Part shown: positions 36,955 to 45,390 of the stretch, in pieces
Numbering within the stretch: position 1 is the stretch's first letter
How the letters are laid out: each line of letters opens with the position of its first letter
Assembly (NCBI RefSeq): GCF_001894765.1
Contig: NZ_BCWV01000005.1
Location: 341,982-405,981, forward strand
Direction: 5' to 3'
Length of the DNA: 64,000 bases
Source: Rhodococcoides corynebacterioides NBRC 14404
GTDB taxonomy: Bacteria > Actinomycetota > Actinomycetes > Mycobacteriales > Mycobacteriaceae
The notes under the pieces: model-generated
Seen by the model: only the letters and a program-made list of their open reading frames with translations
What the model was told of the DNA's origin: nothing
Databases searched by the model: none
Made by a program: the position numbers and the translations under genes

Positions 36955-38259
36955 TCACTGGGCCATCCGGAACGGGCGCACGCCCGGTGCGGAGGACTGC
37001 GGCAGGAGCCGGGCGCGGTCGTCGGGCAGCACGAGTTCGACGACGGCCGCGGGGTCGATGCGGTAGGGCTGCGCCAGCACCACCCCCGCGAAGGCCTTGC
37101 GGAGCCGCGACATCTCGGCCCGTACGGTGATGGCTCGACCGTGGTCGCCGAACAGGTCCGCCGCGAGCTCCGCGGCGGTGCGGCCGTCGCGGTGGACGGC
37201 GAGAAGGAAGAGGATCTCCGCGTGCCGGGGCGTCGCCTCGTGACTCCACCGCCCGAACCGGCTCTGCACCTCGACGAGCGTGCGCGCGGTGTCGGAGACG
37301 TCGATCCGCAGAGTGGTCGGCACGCTCTCGCCTCCCACCACGGTGTCGGCGGGGTCCGCCGGGCGCACCATCCATCCGCCGGGCAGCGGTTCGACGTCGC
37401 ACACTCCGAGGGACGGCACCCAGAGCTGCCCCGCGGCGACGTCGGTCGGCAGCATCACCCGTGAGCGCACCGGCACCGACGCGACGGCGGCGACCCACCC
37501 GTGTCCGTCGACGGCCAGCGCCGGTCGGTCGCACCGCGCGAGCATGGGCGCGGCCACCGACCGCAGGGTGTCGAGGGAGAGTCGATGCTTCTCTCGCAGC
37601 TGCGCTTCGGCCAGGCGCGACACGGCGTCGATCAACGCCAGGGTGGTCGGGTGTACCGACGACGCCGGACCGCTGACGTCGACCAGGCCGATCACCCGTC
37701 CCGTGCGAGGGTCCTGGATGGGCGAGCTGGCGCAGGTCCACGCGTGGTGGGACCGGACGTAGTGCTCGGCCGAGAAGATCTGCACGGCCGAGCGCGACAC
37801 CAACGCCGTCCCGATCGCGTTGGTCCCGACGCTGTCCTCGGCCCAGTCCGCGCCCTCGACGAAGCCGAGGCGGTCGGCCCGGTCCAGCACCGCGGGCGCA
37901 CCGCTGCGCCAGAGGACCCGGCCCCCACTGTCGGCCACCACCAGCAGGTTCTCCGAGTCCGTCAGCACCGATCGCAGACTTCCCGTGAGGTCGGGCAGGA
38001 TCTCCTCGAGTCCCGATTCCCGGCGCAGCCGCTCGAGCTCCCCGGCTCCGAGCGCGTCCGCCGGCCCGCCCCGGTCTGGGTCCACGCCGAGACCTTGCAC
38101 CCGCCGCCACGAGTCGCCGATGACGTCGCGGGGCCGTGCGGGGGCGCGGCGACCCGACATCGTGGCGTCGTAGACCTCGGTGAGCAGACGGGCGTAGCGC
38201 CGCGGATCCTCGCCGGCGGAGACGGCGGGTTCGGGGTCGGCGGTCGGAGACATCGTCAT
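36955..38259 (-). CDS. GAF-domain transcriptional regulator (AcoR-like sensor, no AAA+ domain)
   Basis: The 434-residue protein begins with an AcoR-type lead (SWRRVQGLGVDP), followed by a GAF sensor domain (~residues 75-215: DSENLLVVADSGGRVLWRSG ... SEDSVGTNAIGTALV-like segment ... HHAWTCASSPIQDPRTGRVIGLVDVSG). The C-terminal part ends in a winged-helix region (HAEILFLLAVHRDGRTAAELAADLF ... VRAEMSRLRKAFAGVV). The sigma-54 AAA+ and Fis domains of true AcoR are absent. It lies downstream of a butanediol-type SDR and a zinc dehydrogenase and probably senses their substrate. A TGTG-N8-CACA dyad is just before its start. Confidence 0.82.
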   Translation of the reverse strand: MTMSPTADPEPAVSAGEDPRRYARLLTEVYDATMSGRRAPARPRDVIGDSWRRVQGLGVDPDRGGPADALGAGELERLRRESGLEEILPDLTGSLRSVLTDSENLLVVADSGGRVLWRSGAPAVLDRADRLGFVEGADWAEDSVGTNAIGTALVSRSAVQIFSAEHYVRSHHAWTCASSPIQDPRTGRVIGLVDVSGPASSVHPTTLALIDAVSRLAEAQLREKHRLSLDTLRSVAAPMLARCDRPALAVDGHGWVAAVASVPVRSRVMLPTDVAAGQLWVPSLGVCDVEPLPGGWMVRPADPADTVVGGESVPTTLRIDVSDTARTLVEVQSRFGRWSHEATPRHAEILFLLAVHRDGRTAAELAADLFGDHGRAITVRAEMSRLRKAFAGVVLAQPYRIDPAAVVELVLPDDRARLLPQSSAPGVRPFRMAQ

Positions 38260-38263
38260 CGAT

Positions 38264-38280
38264 TGTGCTCCGCATCACAC
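38264..38280 (-). promoter_or_regulatory. CRP/GlxR-like dyad upstream of the GAF regulator
   Basis: TGTGCTCCGCATCACA (38264-38279) is a TGTG-N8-CACA dyad with one perfect TCACA half-site. The same 16-mer with only two differences occurs upstream of the FMO gene at 42511. Binding by a CRP/GlxR-type protein is inferred. Confidence 0.5.
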
Positions 38281-38302
38281 GGCGCGGCCACCTCGGGGTG
38301 GG

Positions 38303-39082
38303 TCACCGATAGACCAGCCCGCCGTCGATGAGACCCGACTGGCCCGTCATGTACGCGGCATCGGGGCCCGCGAGGAACGAGACGTACCCGGCGACGTCCT
38401 CGGGCGTTTCCGCGCGGCCGAGCGCGATACCGCCGACGAACTTCTCGTAGGTCGCGCCCCTCGGTGCACCGGTCAGGTCGGCGAACCGCTGGTCGATCTC
38501 CACCCACATGTCGGTGCCGACGACGCCGGGGCAGTAGGCGTTGACGGTGATGCCCGCGGACGCGTACTCCTTCGCCGCGGCCTGCGTGAGCCCGCGCACC
38601 GCGAACTTCGTGGCGCTGTAGACGCCGAGCATCTCGAACCCGTCGTGGCCCGCGATCGACGAGGCGTTGACGATCCGGCCCCGCACCCCACGGGCGAGGA
38701 AGGACGCCGCGGCCGCCTGGATTCCCCACAGCACACCGTCCACGTTGACCCGCCAGATGCGGGCGACCTGGTCCTCGGTCGTCTCGGACAGCGGGCCGAC
38801 CAGGGCGATGCCCGCATTGTTGACCATGACGTCGAGGCCGCCGAGTTCGGCGACGGTGCGATCGACCGCGTCGTGCACCTGTCCGCGATCCCCGACGTCG
38901 GCCGTCACGGTGACGGCCCGGCGGCCGAGGGCACGCACCTCGGCGGCCACGGCGTCCAGCGTGTCAGCGTGGACGTCGAGCACCGCCACGTCGGCGCCGT
39001 CGCGGGCCAGCCGCAGGGCGATTGCCCGTCCGATGCCGCGGCCTGCGCCGGTGACCAGGACGACCTGTCCGTCGATACTCAT
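38303..39082 (-). CDS. SDR-family acetoin/2,3-butanediol dehydrogenase-like protein
   Basis: The 259-residue classical SDR has GAGRGIG (residues 12-18), NNAG (88-91) and a complete active site: Ser142, Tyr155, Lys159 in VYSATK. The Asp at the end of the second beta strand (VLDVHAD) favours NAD. The pattern AGHDGFEMLGVYSATKFAVRGLTQAAAKEYASAGITVNAYCPG closely resembles meso-butanediol/diacetyl reductases. It would interconvert a vicinal diol or acetoin with the ketone. It has an AAGGAG ribosome site, lies 34 bp after the zinc dehydrogenase and precedes the GAF regulator in what looks like one operon. Confidence 0.82.
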   Translation of the reverse strand: MSIDGQVVLVTGAGRGIGRAIALRLARDGADVAVLDVHADTLDAVAAEVRALGRRAVTVTADVGDRGQVHDAVDRTVAELGGLDVMVNNAGIALVGPLSETTEDQVARIWRVNVDGVLWGIQAAAASFLARGVRGRIVNASSIAGHDGFEMLGVYSATKFAVRGLTQAAAKEYASAGITVNAYCPGVVGTDMWVEIDQRFADLTGAPRGATYEKFVGGIALGRAETPEDVAGYVSFLAGPDAAYMTGQSGLIDGGLVYR

Positions 39083-39116
39083 GTTTTCTCCTTCGTCGGG
39101 GGTGGGTCGGATGTGC

Positions 39117-40163
39117 TCAGCGGGTGGGGTCGACGAGCACCTTGGTCTTGCGACCGGCGTGCAAGGCGTCGAAACCCTCGGTCACGACGTCCTCGAGCGC
39201 GATGTGCTCGACCCATCCCGTGGTGTCGTACGTCCCGGCGTCCATGAGGGCGATCACCGCCTCGTAGTCCGCGGCGGTGTAGCAGAGGGATCCCTGAATG
39301 CGGGATTCGTTCATGACCAGGTTCAACAGTGGCGTTTCCAGTGGGGTCTCGTAGATGGCGACGCTGACCATCGGCCTGCGCGACCCGACGCAGGCCAGCG
39401 AGGTCTCGACCGCCGGGCGCACTCCCGCGGCGTCGTAGACCGCATCGGCGCCGCGGCCGTCGGTGGCGTCCGCGACGAAGGCCGGGACGTCGACGTCGGT
39501 GGGGTCGAGAGTCCGCGCACCCAGTGCGGCGACCGCGGCGCGTCGGTCCGCGGACGGCTCGACCACGTACACGTTCTCGAGGCCCTTCCCCCGGAGCGCG
39601 AACCAGAGTCCGATGCCGATCGGACCGGCCCCGAAGACCAGGGCCGTGCCGTCGGCGGGCGGCTCGCCGAGGGTGGCCGCGTGATAGGCGACGGACATCG
39701 GCTCGACCAGGGCGCCGAGTTCGAGCGACACCGAGTCGGGCAGGCGGTGGAGCATGTGCACCGGCACCACCGTGCGTTCGGCCATGCCACCGTCGGACAT
39801 CAAGCCGTGGAATCCGATCTTCTGACACACGTTGTAGTTGCCGGCCCGGCAGGGCGGGCACTGTCCGCAGCGGTGGATCGGCTCGACCGCCACCCGATCC
39901 CCCACGGCCCACCCGTCCACGCCGGACCCGACGGCGGCGACGGTTCCCGAGAACTCGTGCCCCATCGTCAGCGGCGCCTGCCGCCCCGTCAGCGGGTGCG
40001 GCGAGGTGGGCACGAAGATCGGCCCGGCGTAGTACTCGTGCAGGTCCGTTCCGCAGATGCCGTTGAACGCGACGTCGACGGCCACCTCCCCCGGTCCGGG
40101 CTCGGGAGTGGCCACGTCCTCGATCTCGACTCGGTGGGGTCCGTGGTAGACGGCTGCGCGCAT
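39117..40163 (-). CDS. Zinc-dependent alcohol dehydrogenase, (R,R)-2,3-butanediol dehydrogenase-like
   Basis: The 348-residue medium-chain dehydrogenase has catalytic zinc ligands Cys37, His69 and Glu70 (GHEFSG), structural zinc cysteines 99, 102, 105 and 113, and a GAGPIG nucleotide motif. The sequence FNGICGTDLHEYYAGPIFVP and MSDGGMAERTVVP resemble butanediol/threonine-type dehydrogenases. With the SDR it could oxidise both stereoisomers of a diol. Its start shares a 104-bp divergent promoter with the CoA-transferase, which carries the 19-bp inverted-oriented motif at 40237. Confidence 0.85.
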   Translation of the reverse strand: MRAAVYHGPHRVEIEDVATPEPGPGEVAVDVAFNGICGTDLHEYYAGPIFVPTSPHPLTGRQAPLTMGHEFSGTVAAVGSGVDGWAVGDRVAVEPIHRCGQCPPCRAGNYNVCQKIGFHGLMSDGGMAERTVVPVHMLHRLPDSVSLELGALVEPMSVAYHAATLGEPPADGTALVFGAGPIGIGLWFALRGKGLENVYVVEPSADRRAAVAALGARTLDPTDVDVPAFVADATDGRGADAVYDAAGVRPAVETSLACVGSRRPMVSVAIYETPLETPLLNLVMNESRIQGSLCYTAADYEAVIALMDAGTYDTTGWVEHIALEDVVTEGFDALHAGRKTKVLVDPTR

Positions 40164-40236
40164 CGTGGGGTCCGTTCGGTCGGGGGTCGGTGTCGCTGTG
40201 AGCCCCGATGGTGGTGTGGCGCAGACCACTCGCAGA

Positions 40237-40255
40237 AGAGTTGCACGCGGTTGCA
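40237..40255 (+). promoter_or_regulatory. 19-bp operator-like motif, copy 1
   Basis: AGAGTTGCACGCGGTTGCA lies in the divergent promoter between the zinc dehydrogenase and CoA-transferase genes, 12 bp before the latter's start. The reverse complement of 42469-42487 matches it at 18 of 19 positions. The two TTGCA blocks 10 bp apart suggest two contacts on one face. The binding factor, perhaps the GAF regulator, is inferred. Confidence 0.6.
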
Positions 40256-40267
40256 TAGGCTTCGGCC

Positions 40268-41491
40268 GTGGCCGACGATCTCCCGCTCCCCCTGGCCGGC
40301 ATCCGCGTTCTCGAGCTGGGGAACTACATCGCCGCACCGACCGCCGCACGGCTCCTGGCCGATTTCGGAGCCGAGGTGATCAAGGTCGAGCGCCCGCGCA
40401 CGGGGGACGAACTGCGGAACTGGCGGCTGTACGCCGGGACCACCTCGATGCTGTTCCGCACCCTCAACCGCGGCAAGAAGTCGGTGGTGATCGACCTGCG
40501 GACCGACGAGGGACGCCGCGACGTCCTCGACCTCGTCGCGGTGTGCGACGTGGTGCTCGAGAACTTCCGCCCCGGCACCCTCGAGCGGTGGGGACTCGGA
40601 CCGGACGAGATGAACGCGGTCAATCCCGAGGTCGTGCTCGCCCGCATCTCGGCGTTCGGTCAGACCGGCCCCCTGGCGTCGCGACCGGGCTTCGCCGCCG
40701 TCGCCGAGGCCTACGGCGGACTCCGCGAGCTGGTGGGCGATCCCGACCGGCCGCCGTCGCGCACCGGGGTGTCGATCGGCGATTCCATCGCCGGTCTGTA
40801 CGCCGCCTTCGGCGCGGTGACCGCGTTGCTGCAGCGCGAGCGCACCCGCCCGGGTGCGGTGCCCCTGCCGGCGCGCAGCATCGACGTCGCACTGAACGAG
40901 GCCGTGCTGTCGATGATGGAGTCCCTGATTCCCGACTACCTCGCGTACGGCGTCGAACGTCGTCGCACCGGCGGGCGGACCGAGGGCATCGCCCCGTCCA
41001 ACGCCTACGTCTGCGCCGACGGCCTGTCCGTCGTCGTCGCCGGGAACAGCGACGCCATCTTCGGTCGCTACATGCGCCTGATCGGACGCACCGACCTCGC
41101 CGACGACGCCGACCTGGCCACCAACGCCGGTCGCTGGGCGCGACGGGACGAGATCGACGACGCCATCGGAACGTGGGCGGCCGAGCGCACCCGAGACGAG
41201 GCGTTGCGCCTGCTCGGCGAGGCCGAGGTACCGGCCGGCCCCATCTACACCGCGCGCGACATCTGCGCGGACGAGCAGTACGCGGCCCGGGACATGATCC
41301 AGCACTTCGAGGTGGACACCGGTGAGCCGGACCCGGCGATCGTCGGGTTCCCCGGCATCGTCCCCGTACTCGGAGGGCGTTCGCTGCCCGTCCGGTCGAT
41401 CGGACCGGACCTCGGTGCCCACACCGACGAGGTCTACCGCGACCTGCTCGGTCGCCCCGCCCCCATCCCCGATCGGAACGGACAGCCATGA
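40268..41491 (+). CDS. CaiB/BaiF-family CoA-transferase (class III)
   Basis: The 407-residue protein shows LAGIRVLELGNYIAAPTAARLLADFGAEVIKVERP, LNRGKKSVVIDLRTDEG, VLENFRPGTLERWGLG and EVVLARISAFGQTGP, the standard class III pattern. A GDSIAGLYAAFGAVTALLQRER segment carries the expected catalytic Asp. It moves CoA between carboxylic acids, usually to activate a catabolic substrate. The start is GTG with little ribosome-site signal. It overlaps the next gene by ATGA. The acid is unknown; a 2-hydroxy or 2-oxo acid is suggested by the neighbour. Confidence 0.88.
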   Translation: MADDLPLPLAGIRVLELGNYIAAPTAARLLADFGAEVIKVERPRTGDELRNWRLYAGTTSMLFRTLNRGKKSVVIDLRTDEGRRDVLDLVAVCDVVLENFRPGTLERWGLGPDEMNAVNPEVVLARISAFGQTGPLASRPGFAAVAEAYGGLRELVGDPDRPPSRTGVSIGDSIAGLYAAFGAVTALLQRERTRPGAVPLPARSIDVALNEAVLSMMESLIPDYLAYGVERRRTGGRTEGIAPSNAYVCADGLSVVVAGNSDAIFGRYMRLIGRTDLADDADLATNAGRWARRDEIDDAIGTWAAERTRDEALRLLGEAEVPAGPIYTARDICADEQYAARDMIQHFEVDTGEPDPAIVGFPGIVPVLGGRSLPVRSIGPDLGAHTDEVYRDLLGRPAPIPDRNGQP

Positions 41492-42465
41492 CCGACCACC
41501 GCATCCTCGTCACCTCGGAGATCCCCGAGCCCGGCCCGTCGATCCTGCGGGAGTACGGCAACGTCACCTTCTGCGACGAGCCGATCGACGCCGACGCGCT
41601 GCGCACCGCGGTCACCGACGGCAGTCACGGTGTGGTGCTCGCGCAGCTGCGCGATCGTTTCGACGCCGATCTGCTGAGCCGAGCCACCCTCGCCGGCATC
41701 TCGAACTACGCGGTGGGCTTCGACAACATCGACGTCGACGCGGCGCAGCGCCACGGCATCGTCGTCGGCAACACCCCGGGCGTGCTCACCGACTCCACCG
41801 CCGACATCGCGATCCTGCTCATGCTCGCGACGGCGCGACGCGCGGTCGAGGCCGATCGGGTGGTGCGCACCGGGGGATTCCAGGGCTGGCAACCGAATCT
41901 GATGCTGGGCACCGACGTCTCGGGACGGACGCTGGGGCTCGCCGGTTTCGGACGCATCGCCAAGGCCACCGCGCGGCGCGCCCTGGGGTTCGGCATGACG
42001 GTGCTGTTCTGCCCGCGTCCGCCGTCGGATCGCGACGTCGCCGATCACGAACTCGGCGACCTCGTCGGCCGCGTCACGCATGTCGACTGGGCGACCCTCG
42101 TGCGGGAGAGCGATTTCCTCTCGCTGCACGTGCCGCTCACCGACGACACGCGCCACCTCGTCGACGCCGACGTGCTGGCGGCGATGCGCGACGACGCGAT
42201 CCTGATCAACACCGCCCGCGGACCCGTCGTCGACGAGACGGCGCTGGTCGAGGCGTTGCGCGACGGCGTCATCGCCGCGGCGGGACTCGACGTCTTCGAG
42301 CGCGAACCGGAGCTGGCGCCGGGACTCGCGGATCTGCCGAACACCGTCCTGCTCCCCCACGTCGGCAGCGCGACGGTGTCGGTGCGCTCGGAGATGGCGC
42401 GGCTGTCGGCGCTGAATGCCGTCGCCATCGCCCGCGGCGAGGAGCCGCCGCACCGCGTGGTGTAG
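41488..42465 (+). CDS. D-isomer-specific 2-hydroxyacid dehydrogenase
   Basis: The 325-residue NAD(P)-dependent enzyme has the Rossmann motif GFGRIA (from residue 153) and the catalytic set Arg244 (NTARGPV), Glu about 273 and His291 (LPHVGSAT). It reduces 2-oxo acids or oxidises D-2-hydroxy acids; glyoxylate/hydroxypyruvate reductase-like in sequence. It is translationally coupled to the CoA-transferase, so the two probably handle one compound. The second 19-bp motif begins four bases after its stop codon. Confidence 0.87.
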   Translation: MTDHRILVTSEIPEPGPSILREYGNVTFCDEPIDADALRTAVTDGSHGVVLAQLRDRFDADLLSRATLAGISNYAVGFDNIDVDAAQRHGIVVGNTPGVLTDSTADIAILLMLATARRAVEADRVVRTGGFQGWQPNLMLGTDVSGRTLGLAGFGRIAKATARRALGFGMTVLFCPRPPSDRDVADHELGDLVGRVTHVDWATLVRESDFLSLHVPLTDDTRHLVDADVLAAMRDDAILINTARGPVVDETALVEALRDGVIAAAGLDVFEREPELAPGLADLPNTVLLPHVGSATVSVRSEMARLSALNAVAIARGEEPPHRVV

Positions 42466-42468
42466 CGC

Positions 42469-42487
42469 TGCAACCCCGTGCAACTCT
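42469..42487 (-). promoter_or_regulatory. 19-bp operator-like motif, copy 2 (inverted)
   Basis: Read leftwards it is AGAGTTGCACGGGGTTGCA, 18 of 19 identical to the copy at 40237-40255. It stands about 93 bp upstream of the FMO start. Two copies in opposite orientation therefore bracket the CoA-transferase/dehydrogenase pair. Confidence 0.6.
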
Positions 42488-42510
42488 CGCGGCGGGGTGC
42501 CGTCGGAGCG

Positions 42511-42526
42511 TGTGCTGTGCATCACA
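42511..42526 (+). promoter_or_regulatory. CRP/GlxR-like dyad upstream of the FMO gene
   Basis: TGTGCTGTGCATCACA, a TGTG-N8-CACA dyad, ends 53 bp before the FMO start and matches the dyad upstream of the GAF regulator (38264) at 14 of 16 positions. CRP-type proteins recognise TGTGA-N6-TCACA; here one half is perfect and the other has C for A. Confidence 0.5.
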
Positions 42527-42579
42527 GCGTCCATGTGACGCTCGACACGCACCGATCTTCGAACGGGAGAGCAGTACCC

Positions 42580-44415
42580 ATGACCCAGACTCTCGAACCG
42601 CCCACCACCACCGACCGGTCGCCGCAGGAGCGGGTCGACGCCTGGCTGGCGGATTTCGACCGCGCCCTGGCCGCCCGGGACGTCGAGGGCGTCGCCGCCC
42701 TGTTCGGCACCACCAGCTTCTGGCGTGACCTGGTGACGTTCACCTGGAACATCAAGACCGTCGAGGGCCGCGAGCAGATCGCCGACATGCTCGGTGCCCG
42801 ACTGGACGACGTCGACCCCCGCGGGTTCCACACCACCGAGACCCCGGACGAGGCCGACGGTGTGTACTCCGCCTGGATCGCGTTCGAGACGGCCACGGCC
42901 CGCGGGTCGGGCCACCTGCGCCTGCGGGAGAACGCCGACGGCGACCTCGAGGCCTGGACACTGCTGACCACGATGCAGGAACTCAAGGGTCACGAGGAGC
43001 CCCGCGGCCACCGTCGTCCGATGGGCGCCGTGCACGGGTCGAACAAGGAGACCAAGACCTGGGCGGAACGACGCGAGCTCGAGGAGAAGGAACTCGGCTA
43101 CTCGGTCCAGCCGTACGTGCTGATCGTCGGTGGCGGTCAGGGCGGCATCGCCCTCGGCGCGCGGCTGCGGCAGATGGGCGTGCCGGCCATCGTCGTCGAC
43201 CGGAACGACCGGCCCGGCGATCAGTGGCGCGGCCGATACAAGTCGCTGTGCCTGCACGATCCGGTCTGGTACGACCACCTCCCCTACCTGCCGTTCCCGG
43301 ACAACTGGCCCGTCTTCGCCCCGAAGGACAAGATCGGCGACTGGCTCGAGATGTACACCAAGGTGATGGAGGTCCCCTACTGGACCCGGACCACCGCCGA
43401 GTCCGCCACGTTCGACGAGGAGACGAAGCAGTGGACCGTCGTCGTCGATCGGGACGGCGAGAAGGTGACGCTCACCCCGAAGCACCTCGTCATGGCGACG
43501 GGGATGTCCGGCAAGGCGAACATCCCGAACTTCCCCGGTATGGACGTCTTCCGCGGCGAGCAGCACCACTCGTCGCAGCACCCCGGCCCCGACGCGTACG
43601 TCGGCAAGAAGGTCGTGGTGGTCGGCTCCAACAACTCGGCCCACGACATCTGCAAGGCCCTGTACGAGACGGGTGCCGACGTCACCATGCTGCAGCGCTC
43701 GTCCACGCATATCGTCAAGTCCGACTCGCTGTGCGAGATCGCGCTGGGCGACCTCTACTCCGAGCGGGCCGTGCAGAGCGGAACCACCACGCAGAAGGCC
43801 GATCTCACGTTCGCCTCACTGCCGTACCGGATCATGCACGAGTTCCAGATCCCCGTGTACCAGCAGATCGCGGAGAAGGACAAGGACTTCTACGACCGCC
43901 TCGCCGCCGCCGGCTTCCAGCAGGACTTCGGTGACGACGGCTCGGGGCTGTTCATGAAGTACCTCCGCCGCGGATCCGGCTACTACATCGACGTCGGCGC
44001 GTCCGAGCTCGTTGCCGACGGGTCGATCAAGCTCGTGAACGGCCAGGTCGACCACCTGACCGAGACCGCCGTGGTGCTCGCGGACGGCACCGAGCTCGAG
44101 GCCGATCTGGTGGTCTACGCCACCGGCTACGGCTCGATGAACGGCTGGGTCGCCGATCTGGTCGACCAGGAGACCGCGGACAAGGTCGGCAAGGTGTGGG
44201 GCCTCGGCTCGGACACCACCAAGGACCCCGGTCCCTGGGAGGGCGAGCAGCGCAACATGTGGAAGCCGACCCAGCAGGAGAACCTCTGGTTCCACGGCGG
44301 CAACCTGCACCAGTCGCGCCACTACTCGCTGTACCTCGGGCTCCAGCTCAAGGCGCGGTACGAGGGCATCGACACCCCGGTCTACGGGCTGCAGGAAGTG
44401 CACCACCTGAGCTAG
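42580..44415 (+). CDS. Flavin-containing monooxygenase with N-terminal NTF2/SnoaL-like domain
   Basis: The 611-residue fusion has residues ~20-150 forming an NTF2/SnoaL-like cone domain (RVDAWLADFDRALAARDVEGVAALFG ... FWRDLVTFTWNIKTVEGREQI). From ~175 on it is an FAD/NADPH monooxygenase with GGGQGG (residues 184-189), DRPGDQWRGRYKSLCLHDP, a NADPH site at GSNNSAHD (from 349) and YATGYGSMNGWV. The ATG at 42580 follows GGGAGAG. It may oxidise a ketone or small organic compound made by the neighbouring dehydrogenases. Its stop overlaps that of the convergent dioxygenase gene. Confidence 0.87.
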   Translation: MTQTLEPPTTTDRSPQERVDAWLADFDRALAARDVEGVAALFGTTSFWRDLVTFTWNIKTVEGREQIADMLGARLDDVDPRGFHTTETPDEADGVYSAWIAFETATARGSGHLRLRENADGDLEAWTLLTTMQELKGHEEPRGHRRPMGAVHGSNKETKTWAERRELEEKELGYSVQPYVLIVGGGQGGIALGARLRQMGVPAIVVDRNDRPGDQWRGRYKSLCLHDPVWYDHLPYLPFPDNWPVFAPKDKIGDWLEMYTKVMEVPYWTRTTAESATFDEETKQWTVVVDRDGEKVTLTPKHLVMATGMSGKANIPNFPGMDVFRGEQHHSSQHPGPDAYVGKKVVVVGSNNSAHDICKALYETGADVTMLQRSSTHIVKSDSLCEIALGDLYSERAVQSGTTTQKADLTFASLPYRIMHEFQIPVYQQIAEKDKDFYDRLAAAGFQQDFGDDGSGLFMKYLRRGSGYYIDVGASELVADGSIKLVNGQVDHLTETAVVLADGTELEADLVVYATGYGSMNGWVADLVDQETADKVGKVWGLGSDTTKDPGPWEGEQRNMWKPTQQENLWFHGGNLHQSRHYSLYLGLQLKARYEGIDTPVYGLQEVHHLS

Positions 44416-45368
44416 GCAGGGTCGCGTCCCTCCGGCACGGTGACGGGCCGCACCGACCGCTGGATGTCCTCGCGGTCGGGCTCGAGCCACGGCGGCAGCT
44501 TCAGCGCACGGCCGAGCTCGAGCAGCGGCTCGTCCACGTCGAATTCCGGTGTGTCCGTAGCCACTTCGAGCAGGACACCACCGGGTTCCCGGAAGTAGAT
44601 CGACGTGAAGTACTGCCGGTCGAGGATCTTCGTGACGTGGTGGCCGCGATCGACCAGGTACTCGCGCCACAGTTCCTGGGTGGCGTGATCGGGCACCCGG
44701 AACGCGATGTGATGCACGGTGCCCCCGGCCACCACCCCCGGCTCGCCGCGGGAGTCGGCGACCACGTCGACGAGGTGGCCGGGGCCGCCGGGCCCGGCCC
44801 GCAGTCGGGTGCGATCCGGCAGATCGGACTCGACCCGCATGCCGAGGTCCTCGACGAGCGTCGCGACGGTGCGCTCGCCGTCCCCGACCGTCAGCACCGA
44901 GGAGTGCTGACCGCGGATCGCGTGCTCCCCCGGCACCGACGCGGAGTCCCACGGATCACGCGGATCGACCACGCTCGACGCGACCAGTTCGAGCCGCAAC
45001 CCGTCCGGATCGCGGAGCTCGAGACGCTCCTCGTCCGAGGTGCCGGTGACGGCCGAGTCCACGCCGAGCGCGGCGAGATGGTCGCGCCACCATCCGAGAG
45101 AACCCTGCGGAATCGAGAACGCCGTCGCGGTCGACTGGCCCACACCGATTCGCCCCGTCGGCACCGTCTGCCACGGGAAGAACGTCATCAGCGTGCCAGG
45201 CGTCCCGGACGAGTCGCCGTAGTAGAGGTGATAGGTGGACGGATCGTCGAAGTTCACCGTCCGCTTCACCAGGCGCAGTCCCAGGACCGTGACGTAGAAG
45301 TCGATGTTGGTCTGCGGGTCGTCGGCGATGGCGGTGACGTGGTGCAGCCCCTCGGTGCGCGGCATCAT
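44412..45368 (-). CDS. VOC-family ring-cleaving dioxygenase (MhqA/MhqO-like)
   Basis: The 318-residue protein consists of two vicinal-oxygen-chelate halves: EGLHHVTAIADDPQTNIDFYVTVLGLRLVKRTVNFDDPSTYHLYYGD at the start and GTVHHIAFRVPDHATQELWREYL in the middle, ending in IYFREPGGVLLEVATDTPEF. The His in the first and middle blocks and the Glu in LLEVATD supply the usual 2-His-1-carboxylate metal site. Such proteins cleave hydroquinone-type rings or detoxify quinones/electrophiles. It is convergent with the FMO and the only leftward gene at this end of the patch. Exact substrate unknown. Confidence 0.83.
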   Translation of the reverse strand: MMPRTEGLHHVTAIADDPQTNIDFYVTVLGLRLVKRTVNFDDPSTYHLYYGDSSGTPGTLMTFFPWQTVPTGRIGVGQSTATAFSIPQGSLGWWRDHLAALGVDSAVTGTSDEERLELRDPDGLRLELVASSVVDPRDPWDSASVPGEHAIRGQHSSVLTVGDGERTVATLVEDLGMRVESDLPDRTRLRAGPGGPGHLVDVVADSRGEPGVVAGGTVHHIAFRVPDHATQELWREYLVDRGHHVTKILDRQYFTSIYFREPGGVLLEVATDTPEFDVDEPLLELGRALKLPPWLEPDREDIQRSVRPVTVPEGRDPA

Positions 45369-45390
45369 GCGTCGAGCGTAGGCCGCGTCG

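Noticed and set aside
36955..38259. Sigma-54-dependent AcoR activator
   Set aside because: The AAA+ ATPase and Fis-type domain are missing, so it cannot act at sigma-54 promoters although the GAF part is AcoR-like.
37141..38331. Rightward open frames opposite the GAF regulator
   Set aside because: They lack ribosome sites and domains and mirror the codon bias of the leftward gene.
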